53,441 nt of DNA from a virus: positions 1 through 53,441 of the IMG/VR virus record IMGVR_UViG_3300027872_000008, one strand, 5' to 3'. The translations under genes and the position numbers were made by a program. Shown here one piece after another: positions 35,373-44,441 of the stretch. Position 1 is the stretch's first letter, and each line of letters begins with the position of its first letter. Below the pieces are notes generated by a model. That model had not been told where the DNA came from. It saw only the letters and a list, made by a program, of their open reading frames with translations, and ran no database searches.

Positions 35373-38107
35373 TACGTAGCCACAGTTGAACGCCAACGAA
35401 CCGAGCCAGCGTTGAGCGCCCACTCGCTGTCGTAGCGGTTCGAGAAAGGAATAAACGTCCCGAAGCAACGGACCCGGTGCCTGATCGCGACCCGAACTAC
35501 GTCGTTGTTAGCGATGACGATGTTTTCGATGAGGCGAGAGCTGACGCTCGTCACGTTGGGTAATGCACTGAACTCGAAGGTCCAGGGACCACCCTGGGTG
35601 ACGTTCCTCAAGTAGCAGGTGGTGCTGTGGCCCCCTGGGGGAAGGCCCGCAGCGGTGGGCCTTGGGCAGGTTCGGAGGCCACCACTCGCAAGGGTGCCGT
35701 CCGGTGTGTCCGTATTCTGCCAGGTCAGGGTGAGGAAGTTGAAGAAGAGGGTTCTGTTGATGATGAACTGGCTGATGGCGTCCTGATTTTGCGCGTCAGG
35801 CCCAGCGTAGGCGGGTAGCAGGTTGCTGGCGGGGATCTGGACGTTCGCGCCCTTCCTGAACCGCATCTGGTAGGAGTTGAGCTTCTCATTCTGGGGCGCG
35901 GGCAGGGCCTCGCCGTCCTCGTAGTCGTCCTGGAACCGGAGCGGGTATCCTGGCGATAGAGAGTTGTAGATCCCACGGAGGAGCGGACCCTGAATGAGGT
36001 CACCCCTGAGAGGCGGCGTTGGATCCGACACGAGTGCGGCACCATCCGGGGACGTAGCAGGCCCTGCCTCCTGAGTCGTCAAGAAGACTTCGATGTCGAG
36101 CAGCTCGTGGCCGGGAGGTATCACTGTATCGACGTTGATCCGGGAGTCGTCGTCGTTGAGCTGCTCCCACAGCCCGTCATTGTCACCTACGCGGGTGCTG
36201 AGAACGATGGGGTCCGCGTCCGTGGTGGTGGAGCCTTGGCTGGCTGCGGGCCAGTCGTCTGGGTCAACGGACTCATAGCCAGGCGAGAACTGCCCGCCGA
36301 GGATGTAGCGCAGGCTGAACTTGTAGTCCGTGAGGGGTTGGATCGCCTTGCCCGAGGACTGGCTCTCTAGTTCGATCCTGAGTTTCTGTCGTTCGGGCGG
36401 GGCCAAGCCGTTGGCCGGGACGCGCCCGGTGAACGTGTAGTTCGCCCCACCGTCATCTGAGACGTGGACCTCAATCTGTTCAGCGCCGATCTGATCGACG
36501 TTGAAGATGAACATTTCTACGAAGGTGGCTGTCTGGCCGATCCCGTCAATCGAAAGGGGCACGTTCCAGGAGGCGTTGGCCATCGTCTCCTGGAGCGGCT
36601 TGCCATTCCCGGCGAACCCTTCACCGAGCCTGCCGGAAGCCTCCACGGTCAGCAGCGGACTGTCCGGTGGGATGCCGGGCCCCGCCGTCATGTCAGAGTT
36701 GATCGTCATAGCTGCCGCGTAGTCCACCCCAGGTGTGCCCGTGAGGGTGATGGCAGCGATCAGATTGTCAGCCGAATCCTGTGCCGTCGCTCCGATCTGC
36801 ACGTTCCCATCCACGTTCGTCAACACGTTCTGCCAGGTGTACGTCTTGTTGTTGACCAGGACTGTCTCGCCCTGGTTCGCCTGGCCGGTGAACGTGAGGA
36901 GTCCACGGGTCTCCTGATCGAACACCAGGGTCTCGGGGGCTCCCACGGGTGGCCCGCCGCCGCCTGCCTGGGACTGGGTGGAGAAGAAGAGGCCAGAGCA
37001 CTGCGCCCTCTCGCCCAGCTCGTAGTAGCTCCACCTGGGCTGGCTGGGGTCTCGGATGGAGAGAGCGTACACCCGCTGCCCCCACACAAACTGGACGACT
37101 CGGGTCCGTGGGTCATACGCTGCGAACGCATCCTGGGGGTCAGACTCAGCGACCAGCGTGGCCGGGTCAGGGCCGTCGAGGTCGAGCGGGACCGCGATGT
37201 CGTTCGACGGCCCGCCGGTCGTGACCCTGGGGCCCTGTGTGGACCAGAAGAACACGTTGCCCGCGATGCTCACTGCCAGCCTGCTGCCGACACAACCGAA
37301 GAGTGAGTCGGCCAGGCGCACCCCGAACGTGTCGGGAGAGTAGCCGAAGATCTCGTAGGTCTCCGTCTCCTTGAACACCATCAGGCTGGGGCCCGCGCTC
37401 CGGCACACCATCACCGTCTCGCCTTGCTGGCCGACCTCGAAGAAAGCGAAGTCCTCGAAGACCCTGCTGTCGCCGGAGTTGCTGACCCTGACCACGTCTC
37501 CACGCACCGGGTCGATGAAGCTGCCGTAGCCCCAGCCGAAGATGTACGACAGGTGGCGCACGACGCCCCTGAAGAAGATGTCCTGCTGGCCGCTCACCCC
37601 GTCCAGGTTGCCCTGGAGGTTCGTGAGCTGCGGGAAGTCCTCCGGGTCGTAGACCTGGGTGACGAGCCGCGAGGTCGGGTTCGGCTCATCGTGGGCGATG
37701 AAGAACTTCTTGTCCGAGTCAGCGCCGATGATGATCGGCGGCTCGAACGTGACGCCGGAGTCGAGCGTCCCGAGGAGACCAATCGCCTCCGGGTTGGTCC
37801 CGTCGATCAGCAGCCGGTTGAGCCACACCTCTCGGTTGTTGCCGCCCGTCGTGTTGTAGCCCACACCTATGGAGGCACTCAAGGAGCGGAGCGGTTCGAG
37901 CATCACGGTCACGTCCAGATCGACGGGCTGGTCATCGTGGAGAACGCTTCGCGTCAGCAACCCATCACGGACCTGGGCCTTGCCCTCGAACAGGAACATA
38001 TTCCTGATGTCATCGAAGCTCGTCGCCCTGACGACCATCACCCCCGTAGATCTGTCCAGGCCCTCCCCGTAGGGCAGCGTGATGATCCTGCGGTTCTTGT
38101 CAGCCAT
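35372..38107 (-). CDS. Tail nozzle/hub-like protein, 911 aa
   Basis: The first 390 residues show repeated blade-like strands (LSYIFGWGYGSFIDPVRGDV; ETETYEIFGYSPDTFGVRLA; AGNVFFWSTQGPRV) that suggest a beta-propeller as in T7 gp12-type nozzles. Residues about 405-480 are an inserted copy of the domain shared with the 285-aa virion proteins (NQGETVLVNNKTYTWQNVLT). The C-terminal 400 residues are beta-rich. ATG at 38107 shares a base with the upstream stop. The alternative is a general tail-tip scaffold; propeller assignment is by eye. Confidence 0.6.
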   Translation of the reverse strand: MADKNRRIITLPYGEGLDRSTGVMVVRATSFDDIRNMFLFEGKAQVRDGLLTRSVLHDDQPVDLDVTVMLEPLRSLSASIGVGYNTTGGNNREVWLNRLLIDGTNPEAIGLLGTLDSGVTFEPPIIIGADSDKKFFIAHDEPNPTSRLVTQVYDPEDFPQLTNLQGNLDGVSGQQDIFFRGVVRHLSYIFGWGYGSFIDPVRGDVVRVSNSGDSRVFEDFAFFEVGQQGETVMVCRSAGPSLMVFKETETYEIFGYSPDTFGVRLADSLFGCVGSRLAVSIAGNVFFWSTQGPRVTTGGPSNDIAVPLDLDGPDPATLVAESDPQDAFAAYDPRTRVVQFVWGQRVYALSIRDPSQPRWSYYELGERAQCSGLFFSTQSQAGGGGPPVGAPETLVFDQETRGLLTFTGQANQGETVLVNNKTYTWQNVLTNVDGNVQIGATAQDSADNLIAAITLTGTPGVDYAAAMTINSDMTAGPGIPPDSPLLTVEASGRLGEGFAGNGKPLQETMANASWNVPLSIDGIGQTATFVEMFIFNVDQIGAEQIEVHVSDDGGANYTFTGRVPANGLAPPERQKLRIELESQSSGKAIQPLTDYKFSLRYILGGQFSPGYESVDPDDWPAASQGSTTTDADPIVLSTRVGDNDGLWEQLNDDDSRINVDTVIPPGHELLDIEVFLTTQEAGPATSPDGAALVSDPTPPLRGDLIQGPLLRGIYNSLSPGYPLRFQDDYEDGEALPAPQNEKLNSYQMRFRKGANVQIPASNLLPAYAGPDAQNQDAISQFIINRTLFFNFLTLTWQNTDTPDGTLASGGLRTCPRPTAAGLPPGGHSTTCYLRNVTQGGPWTFEFSALPNVTSVSSRLIENIVIANNDVVRVAIRHRVRCFGTFIPFSNRYDSEWALNAGSVRWRSTVAT

Positions 38108-39861
38108 CAGCCCTGCACCCACTGGGTTGCGAAGTTGAACTGGAACGCCCCTGCCAGGAAGCTCTCGTATGCCGTGATCTCTTCCGGGGTCATCAGCGTC
38201 CCAAAGGCAGCGAAGTACACGATCAGCCTGTCCAGGCCTCCGACCACACCGGGGTCGCCCTCAGACGCCTCTTGCTGCGGGAAGGCTTGACCAAGTGTAG
38301 GTGCGCTCATCTCCGTGAATAAGCCCGTGAAAGCAGCTTCATTTCTGGCGACCTCTACGCCGTTGATACGGATGGTTTTCCCCGTCTGCGGCCCCGCGAG
38401 CGAGGAGTGCGTACAGGTGACGATGATGTCGTCTCCTGCCTTCACTACGCCAGGGGCAGACTGTACGGAGAAGATACTTCCAGGCTGTATAGCACCAGAG
38501 GTTTCCTCGTCCGTTTGGTGCATCACGACCGAGCCGTCTGGCTCGACCCAGAAGGCAGTCTTCTTTGGGTTGCCCGATACCGGGATAATGCCCGAGTTGC
38601 CACCGAAGAGGGTGGCCCTCACCGAGATGTCCGTACAGCGCATGACGCCGATGTAGCTGTACTCGTTCCCACTCCAGTTTTGAGGGAGAGGAAAGGCTCC
38701 ACCACCAGCCCAGCCGAGATAGTTTCCTTGACCATTCCCCGCCGGAGCACCGATTGGGGACGCTACAAACCTCACGGCGTCGATACCAGGAGTCCAACCA
38801 TCCTCCACGAACAGGACGTTCCCATCGTTGCCGACGCTCCCCGCGTCTGTACGACCTTGTGGATCTGTGATCTCCAGGTCTTTCCAGCCCACGCCTCCCT
38901 GGGAGATACGGAGGTTGTCTCCATCGCTGTACGGTGGAGGATCACGAAGATCCCTCACGTCGTACTCCACGATGGGACGACCGATAGTGAGGGGCTTCGG
39001 CCCGCCCGGTATGATCTGCTGCTCCGTGGGCTCCCAGCCGGTGGCTATCGCGAGTGCGTTCCCGGAAGGAAACCACGTCGAGAGGAAGTTGAACCCCCAG
39101 ACCTCGGATAGAAACGCCTCCATCTGGAGGATCTCTTCGTCGGACGCGGACGACCCAAATTGGAGCAGGTGAGCATACAGGCCATCGTGCCCGTCAATCG
39201 GACCAGGAAAGCCGCCCGTAGACGGCAGGTTGGCGCGGTGCATCCGTTCACTGAACCAGAAGTCCACCCACCCAGAGGACAGGGAGGTGGCCACCTCCTC
39301 GCCATTCACCCGGAGGATCGTCGGCCCGGCGCTCACCCCTGCGCTCTGCGGGAACTCCTCCCTCCGGGCCGAGATGATGACCCGGTCCCCTTCGCTCACC
39401 ACGCCCGGCGCTGATCTCGTGTAAGACCCGGTCGTGGCACCGTTGCGTCCGAGGATGAGCCCAACATGGCCATCTTGAGCGATGAACAGATAGATGCCGA
39501 CCGGGGGATTGATCCCGTCCGTGGAGCCCCAGAAGGCCATACCCGACTGAAGTAGGTCGGTCGCCTCGGCCACAGCGAACAGCGTGAAGGGGCTGCCCGA
39601 GCCACCGAAGTTCGGGCCGGGGAGTGTGAACGAGTCGATGGGGCCGGGGACGGCATCCATCCTGACCGCTGGGAGGGTGTCGCTCCAGGGAGTCCCAACG
39701 CCGCCCGCCGCCTGGTAGGCCGCGAAGCCACTACCAACGCCCAGGTCGTTTGCCGCCGGGGATACGTCGGGCCAGGGGTTGACCTGCGCCTGGTCCGCTA
39801 GAGCGAGACTCCTGGCGTCCCACTCACCGCGAGGGGTGGCGATGATCGGCTTCGTCGCCAT
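38107..39861 (-). CDS. Tandem LamG-like (concanavalin fold) tail protein, 584 aa
   Basis: Two halves of about 290 residues repeat the same plan. First half: EWDARSLALADQAQ, APGVVSEGDRVIISARREE, ILRVNGEEVAT, ASDEEILQMEAFLSEVWGFN. Second half: EYDVRDLRDPPPYSDGDN, APGVVKAGDDIIVTCTHSS, TIRINGVEVAR, MTPEEITAYESFLAGAFQFN. Such jelly-roll domains commonly bind glycans, so a receptor-binding or attachment protein is likely. It lies between the adaptor-like pair and the nozzle-like gene. Confidence 0.7.
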   Translation of the reverse strand: MATKPIIATPRGEWDARSLALADQAQVNPWPDVSPAANDLGVGSGFAAYQAAGGVGTPWSDTLPAVRMDAVPGPIDSFTLPGPNFGGSGSPFTLFAVAEATDLLQSGMAFWGSTDGINPPVGIYLFIAQDGHVGLILGRNGATTGSYTRSAPGVVSEGDRVIISARREEFPQSAGVSAGPTILRVNGEEVATSLSSGWVDFWFSERMHRANLPSTGGFPGPIDGHDGLYAHLLQFGSSASDEEILQMEAFLSEVWGFNFLSTWFPSGNALAIATGWEPTEQQIIPGGPKPLTIGRPIVEYDVRDLRDPPPYSDGDNLRISQGGVGWKDLEITDPQGRTDAGSVGNDGNVLFVEDGWTPGIDAVRFVASPIGAPAGNGQGNYLGWAGGGAFPLPQNWSGNEYSYIGVMRCTDISVRATLFGGNSGIIPVSGNPKKTAFWVEPDGSVVMHQTDEETSGAIQPGSIFSVQSAPGVVKAGDDIIVTCTHSSLAGPQTGKTIRINGVEVARNEAAFTGLFTEMSAPTLGQAFPQQEASEGDPGVVGGLDRLIVYFAAFGTLMTPEEITAYESFLAGAFQFNFATQWVQG

Positions 39862-39864
39862 GTC

Positions 39865-40560
39865 CTACAGCCTCTGAGCGCCCTTGACGTCTCCGAATCG
39901 GGACACCTGGGCACCAGCGAAGTCGGCTACCTCTTGGAGGAAGGCGTCCAGCATCTGCCCCTCATCCACGCCCAGGGCCTCCAGCGCGGCCACCTTCTTG
40001 GCTGCGTCCATCTCCAGGGTCTGCTGGACCAGCCACTGGGTCAGGTCCATCACCAGCAGCTCCTGGTAGACCGCAGGTAGTTCGGCCGTCTCGGTGCCGT
40101 CCAGGGGGGTCGTCTTGTTCTCCGGCCTGTAGCCGTAGAAGGCGCAGATTGAGACCACACCCGCCAGGTCGGTTCCAACCTGCCGTAAGACGAAGTTCCT
40201 CAACGTCATACGTGGAGCCAGGTCGGCCTCGGTGTCGCTGATGGAGACGATGTTGATCTCGTCGCCAGTGACCAGCGTGGGGTGTGTCCCAGCGTCCTCA
40301 ACCTCCACCCTGGTGACGTTGGCAGCGGGGTCCACGTTCACCGACGCCTGCTGGTCCTTGATGTCTGCAGCCCCCTCCGCGTCGAGGGTTCCCGTCGCGG
40401 AGACCCCGAAGTAGTCGGGGTTCACCCGAGTCGCCGCGCTGAAGATCTCCTGCTGCCTGATCTCTATCCGCCGGTAGAGGACGCGCTCCGTCGTCGGGTA
40501 CGTGACGCTGAAGTCGAGGCCACGGGCCTTCGCGTTCTCCACGATCTCCTGGAACGTCAT
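39865..40560 (-). CDS. Head-tail adaptor-like protein A, 231 aa
   Basis: Begins MTFQEIVENAKARGLDFSVT. LYRRIEIRQQEIFSAATRVN and LPAVYQELLVMDLTQWLVQQ align in pattern with the next upstream gene (40560-41243), so the two are tandem paralogues. Helical N- and C-termini with a beta middle fit podovirus adaptor proteins beneath the portal. The ATG shares a base with the paralogue stop. Confidence 0.6.
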   Translation of the reverse strand: MTFQEIVENAKARGLDFSVTYPTTERVLYRRIEIRQQEIFSAATRVNPDYFGVSATGTLDAEGAADIKDQQASVNVDPAANVTRVEVEDAGTHPTLVTGDEINIVSISDTEADLAPRMTLRNFVLRQVGTDLAGVVSICAFYGYRPENKTTPLDGTETAELPAVYQELLVMDLTQWLVQQTLEMDAAKKVAALEALGVDEGQMLDAFLQEVADFAGAQVSRFGDVKGAQRL

Positions 40561-41243
40561 CAGGCTCCCCCGGTGAGCAGCGGCAGGAGGGTCTCAACGT
40601 CCACGACCTTCTTGTGGCCGAAGCGCCTCTGCAGGTTGGCCGTCGAGTGCTCCAGGTAGCTCGCGAAGACCCTGGCCCACTGGTTCCGCTCTTCCTTGAA
40701 AGCGGCCATCTCTTCGACACGGCCGTCCTTCATGGACAGGTAGATCGCCAGCTCGAAGATCAGGAGGTCCGTGTAGGCGTCGTCCCAGTCGGGATCCAGG
40801 ACCCCGGTCAGGTCGTCGGGGTCGGGATCGTCGGGCCGCTTCGAGAACCAGAACGTCAGGTCGTCCGTGTCCCCCGGAGGGTTGCTCTGGGCGGGGTCGG
40901 CCGTGAAGAACCCACCGAACTCGTAGAGCGAGATCTTCGGCTCCGCAGCCAGGCGGTCATCGAAGGGCACCACGACCACCTCCACGAAGGCCGCGTCCTC
41001 AATCCTGAAGATCGCGTTGGCCGCCTCCGGCCGCTCCCACTGTCCCGCCACGCCGGTCACGTCCAGGCTCTGCGAGTAGTGGATCGGGTTGATCCTGGAC
41101 GCGAAGGCGTAGATCCCCGCGAGCTTGCGCTTCACGACCGCCAGAAGCTCGACCTCTTCGTTGGCGATGGTATCGGGCTGGTTCTTCGTGCTCGTGCCGT
41201 AGGCACCGTCTAGGACGTCCTGAACGGTCGTTGTGGCGGCCAT
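40560..41243 (-). CDS. Head-tail adaptor-like protein B, 227 aa
   Basis: Begins MAATTTVQDVLDGAYGTSTK. VVKRKLAGIYAFASRINPIH, then IFRIEDAAFVEVVVVPFDDR and DAYTDLLIFELAIYLSMKDG mirror the layout of protein A with modest identity. Shares a base with the preceding stop. Paralogous connector proteins may form two stacked rings or alternate rings. Confidence 0.6.
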   Translation of the reverse strand: MAATTTVQDVLDGAYGTSTKNQPDTIANEEVELLAVVKRKLAGIYAFASRINPIHYSQSLDVTGVAGQWERPEAANAIFRIEDAAFVEVVVVPFDDRLAAEPKISLYEFGGFFTADPAQSNPPGDTDDLTFWFSKRPDDPDPDDLTGVLDPDWDDAYTDLLIFELAIYLSMKDGRVEEMAAFKEERNQWARVFASYLEHSTANLQRRFGHKKVVDVETLLPLLTGGA

Positions 41244-42442
41244 TAGAAGTGTCCCGGCCAGACGTCGAGCGTACCCGAGGCCTGGGCCGCCTTCTGCTGT
41301 GCGACAGTGGCCAGGAAGTCCCTCTGCATCTTGTCCGCGTCGAGCAGCACGTTGCCTCCGATCTCCTGACGGATCGCCATCTTGTTCACGAGGGCCCCGA
41401 TGTAGGTGTCCTCGCCCCAGTCAGGTAGGACGAGGGTGTCCGTCAGCCTCTCCAGGCGTCTCGGCACGAGCACCAGCTCCAGGATGAGCTGGTCGTAGTT
41501 GGTGTAGTTCGAGGCCCGCCTCCCCAGGAAGAGATTGTTGCCCTTCAGGTAGGCGAACTTGTGGGCCATGTCCAGCTCTGCCCGGAGCGTGGCGTCCACC
41601 AGGTCGATGGGCTCCTTCAGATCGACGTTCACGTTGTTCCGCAGCAGGACTCCTGGCAGGACGTAGGTGTTGGCCGGGAGCTTCACCCCGGCGTTGAAGT
41701 CGGCCAGCGGCAGAGCGATGATGATCTGCGAAGCGCAGAGGGGGGCGTTCACCCGTGCGATCTCCGAGGTGATCTTGCGCTGATAGCTCGACAGGAGCCG
41801 GAGCAGGACGCCGTTGGGGTGCTGCCTCTTGTTGAACGCGGGGTGGGCGTCCCGAGCCTCGTTGATCACAGCTCCTGCCGTGAGACCACCCAGGCTGCAG
41901 ACGTTCGTGATCACGGCCGGGACGCAGGAGAGGACTTCGATCCACGAGATCTCGGGGAAGATCGAATCCTGGCCGGTCAGGTCTGGCGTCATCTCAATGT
42001 AGATGCCGAAGGCGTCAGCGTCCCCACTGAAGTCGTCGTAGTCGAACACCACCTCGAACTGCTGGAACTCCTGCAGGGTGTCGGAGCCGAAGTCGAAGAT
42101 CTCAGTGCCTGACAGCGACCTCTCGAAGAGCAGTGGCGGGTTGTCGAGAGCTAGGTCGGCGGCGTTGCCCAGGCCGATACGAACCGTGACCGGAAGGTTG
42201 TCGAGGTCCTCTCCGGGGCTCCACCGCATCACCACCCGCACTTCGATCCGACCGGACGAGCCGTAGGGTATCTCCAGGTCGCCCAGGCCGAACGAGACCT
42301 GGGGGTCCTGGGCAGCAGGCTCCCGCCCGATGATGAACGTGGTGTCGTCGCGCTCCACCGAGTTCACCTGCTCGAACAGAGGCGCAGTCGTCCACGGGGT
42401 GGGGAAGCTGGCGATGTCCGATATGGGCCTGACGAACCCCAT
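41243..42442 (-). CDS. Virion structural protein with beta-sandwich N-terminus, 399 aa
   Basis: Residues about 45-170 are beta-rich (PYGSSGRIEVRVVMRWSPGE; FEVVFDYDDFSGDADAFGIY), like a jelly roll. The C-terminal half is mostly helical with LLRLLSSYQRKITSEIARVN and ELDMAHKFAYLKGNNLFLGR. Position between capsid genes and adaptor genes suggests a neck or tail-base role. No family recognised. Confidence 0.55.
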   Translation of the reverse strand: MGFVRPISDIASFPTPWTTAPLFEQVNSVERDDTTFIIGREPAAQDPQVSFGLGDLEIPYGSSGRIEVRVVMRWSPGEDLDNLPVTVRIGLGNAADLALDNPPLLFERSLSGTEIFDFGSDTLQEFQQFEVVFDYDDFSGDADAFGIYIEMTPDLTGQDSIFPEISWIEVLSCVPAVITNVCSLGGLTAGAVINEARDAHPAFNKRQHPNGVLLRLLSSYQRKITSEIARVNAPLCASQIIIALPLADFNAGVKLPANTYVLPGVLLRNNVNVDLKEPIDLVDATLRAELDMAHKFAYLKGNNLFLGRRASNYTNYDQLILELVLVPRRLERLTDTLVLPDWGEDTYIGALVNKMAIRQEIGGNVLLDADKMQRDFLATVAQQKAAQASGTLDVWPGHF

Positions 42443-42456
42443 CGTCTACTCCCCGG

Positions 42457-42888
42457 TTACAGTGCGGCTTCGATCTCAGCCTTACGGTCGTCTCGGTCCT
42501 CGTGGTCCATCTCGAACTTCAGGAAGAGCCGGAGAGCACCCTTCCTCGGGCCTGACGGCCGCAGCAGCTCCTGGGTGTAGAGGCCTTCGTAGAACGCCGC
42601 GTTGCCCTCCAGCGCGGCCTCCAGCTCGTCCAGGCTCGCTGTCACGGGAGCCTCCACGAGTTCGGCCTTCTCGGCCTTCTCCTGGGACGCCGCCTTCTTC
42701 GCCTGCTTCACGGCCGGATCCGAGCGGCTGTCCTTCGCGCCGTCGTCCTTCCGCGCCTGCAGCCTGCGCTTGGCCAGCACGTCTCCGATCACGCGAGACC
42801 CGAAGTGGCTGGACCGCGTGGCGACCGCCTCGGCCTGTTCAGAGGCCTTCTTGTGGCCGATGACTCTTCTTCCGAAATGGTTCGTCAT
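42457..42888 (-). CDS. Lys/Ala-rich protein with HFG-RVIG repeats, 143 aa
   Basis: NHFGRRVIGHKK near residue 3 and SHFGSRVIGDVLAKR near residue 28 are two copies of an H-F-G-x-R-V-I-G motif. Then come a charged helix (KQAKKAASQEKAEKAELVEA) and a folded C-terminus (LRLFLKFEMDHEDRDDRKAE). Repeated short motifs with a long helix might tether to the capsid or DNA. No family recognised. Confidence 0.55.
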   Translation of the reverse strand: MTNHFGRRVIGHKKASEQAEAVATRSSHFGSRVIGDVLAKRRLQARKDDGAKDSRSDPAVKQAKKAASQEKAEKAELVEAPVTASLDELEAALEGNAAFYEGLYTQELLRPSGPRKGALRLFLKFEMDHEDRDDRKAEIEAAL

Positions 42889-43427
42889 GTCAGGCTTGCT
42901 CCCACTGTAACAGGTCGCGGATTCTGGCGGATCAGGCGCTGGAAGAGGTATCGCTCGTCAGCTCCGATCCGCTGAACAGTAGCTGCCCGAGCCCGGAGGC
43001 GCACATCGTCATCCACCACGCCCGACTCAGCGATCTGCATCCTGATCTTCTCGTTCTCCGCTCCCCAGTTACGGTAGACCCAGTCAGCGAAGGTGAAGTC
43101 CTTCAGGATGGCGTCGAAGTCCGCGCCCTCGTCTCCGAAGCGGTACTTGCCGCAGAGAGCGAACCCCTGCTCCTGGAGACGCCAGCGACGGACGATGCTC
43201 TTGGCGTACTTCCGCTCTTCGATCACGCCCGTCTTCGAGTCCCTCATCCTCTCCAGGGTGTCCCTGGCGATGTCTCGGGCCGGAGCTTCTGGCTTGACGA
43301 TGCCCACCCACCACCAGCCGTGATCCACGTACAGGAGTTCGGCCATGGGGTGGACCTCCCGGAGGAGAAGGAGCACCTCGTCTGGTGTCTCCTTCTCCAC
43401 CGGGATGTCGATGAAGCGTTCAATCAT
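42885..43427 (-). CDS. Unrecognised structural-region protein, 180 aa
   Basis: Begins MIERFIDIPVEKETPDEVLL. Contains LLYVDHGWWWVGIVKPEAPA, a basic segment KYAKSIVRRWRLQEQGFALC and a helical C-terminus (RARAATVQRIGADERYLFQR). Coupled to the next gene by a 4-nt overlap. A neck or completion protein is possible. Confidence 0.5.
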   Translation of the reverse strand: MIERFIDIPVEKETPDEVLLLLREVHPMAELLYVDHGWWWVGIVKPEAPARDIARDTLERMRDSKTGVIEERKYAKSIVRRWRLQEQGFALCGKYRFGDEGADFDAILKDFTFADWVYRNWGAENEKIRMQIAESGVVDDDVRLRARAATVQRIGADERYLFQRLIRQNPRPVTVGASLT

Positions 43428-43428
43428 T

Positions 43429-44364
43429 CTACGGCACGAACGATGGCCGGTTCTGGCTCACCGAGGTGTCACCCAGGCCCTCACCGCCTGCAGGCCACGG
43501 ACGGTACTCCACTTCCGCAACGACTCCCGTGAGGACCGGGGCACCAGCAGCCCGAATGGTCACGACCAGCCCAGCCTCGCTGAAGTCGGAGAATACCGAC
43601 TGAGTGCTCTGTCCGTTGTTCCCCCCGCCCTGCAAAATGTTGGACCCCGAAGCATCCTTGAGCGCCTGGCCGCGAACGGCGTTGAGGTAATTTGGGCTGC
43701 TGCTGTTTGCCAGCGAGACGACGTGCCCGTCTTGAGGAGCCGTGTTGAACGCTGCCACGAGGGCCGCGTCCGTGTTCGTGGTGCCTGCGATGAAGTCTCC
43801 TCCGACCGCGTTGATCGTCAGGATCGCCAGCCGTCCGATCTGGTCGAACGAGCCTGAACCCGAGAACTCCCTCGGCTTCGGACAATTCGCCAGCGCGATG
43901 GCCTCGGTGTCGAAGGCCATGATCGGGGCCTGCCGAAGCACTCCGATGTTGTTGGAGTCGTCTATGACCAGGAGCCACACACCCCAGAATCCATCCAGTA
44001 CCGTGGCTATGCCATCGGTGCCGAACGGCTCTGCCGCTTGAGCGGCGATGTTGAGGAGACCGGGGCTGTTGTCCTGTCCCCTGCGCCAGAACTCTTCGAT
44101 TGCGAAGGTCACCGCCGCCGCCGGGGCAAGCTGTGGGCTCCCGGCCACCGCCGACCGCTCAACCGCTTGAGCCTTCACGATTATCGGCCCTCCACTGAGG
44201 GCCTGGGCGAAGACACTCAGATCACTCAGCCGCCAGCCGTAGCGGGGGTAACTGACGTACTGGGGCTCGTCCTGATCCGCGCCGAAAGCGGGTGTGATGA
44301 GCGGGATGCTGATGATCTTGCGAAGAGCCTGGGCATCGCGATGGATGTTGCGATCCTGAAGCAT
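43429..44364 (-). CDS. Capsid-associated protein, 311 aa
   Basis: ATG 44364 has GGAGGATCATC upstream; an in-frame start at 44601 would run into the capsid gene. Begins MLQDRNIHRDAQALRKIISI. Beta-rich throughout (IGRLAILTINAVGGDFIAGT; AGLVVTIRAAGAPVLTGVVA). As the gene after the capsid it may be a decoration or head-completion protein. Confidence 0.6.
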   Translation of the reverse strand: MLQDRNIHRDAQALRKIISIPLITPAFGADQDEPQYVSYPRYGWRLSDLSVFAQALSGGPIIVKAQAVERSAVAGSPQLAPAAAVTFAIEEFWRRGQDNSPGLLNIAAQAAEPFGTDGIATVLDGFWGVWLLVIDDSNNIGVLRQAPIMAFDTEAIALANCPKPREFSGSGSFDQIGRLAILTINAVGGDFIAGTTNTDAALVAAFNTAPQDGHVVSLANSSSPNYLNAVRGQALKDASGSNILQGGGNNGQSTQSVFSDFSEAGLVVTIRAAGAPVLTGVVAEVEYRPWPAGGEGLGDTSVSQNRPSFVP

Positions 44365-44399
44365 GATGATCCTCCGTCTTTTCAATGACAATGATGCGG

Positions 44400-44425
44400 C
44401 ACTGGGGGGCCGAAGCCCCCCAGTG
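44400..44425 (-). terminator. UUCG hairpin after the capsid gene
   Basis: On the minus strand CACTGGGGGGC-TTCG-GCCCCCCAGTG, a perfect 11-bp stem with a UUCG loop, located 17 nt beyond the capsid stop. No T-run follows. It probably protects the capsid mRNA 3-prime end or causes partial termination, raising capsid output relative to genes behind it. Confidence 0.8.
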
Positions 44426-44441
44426 TTACCCGCCTGCTGTC

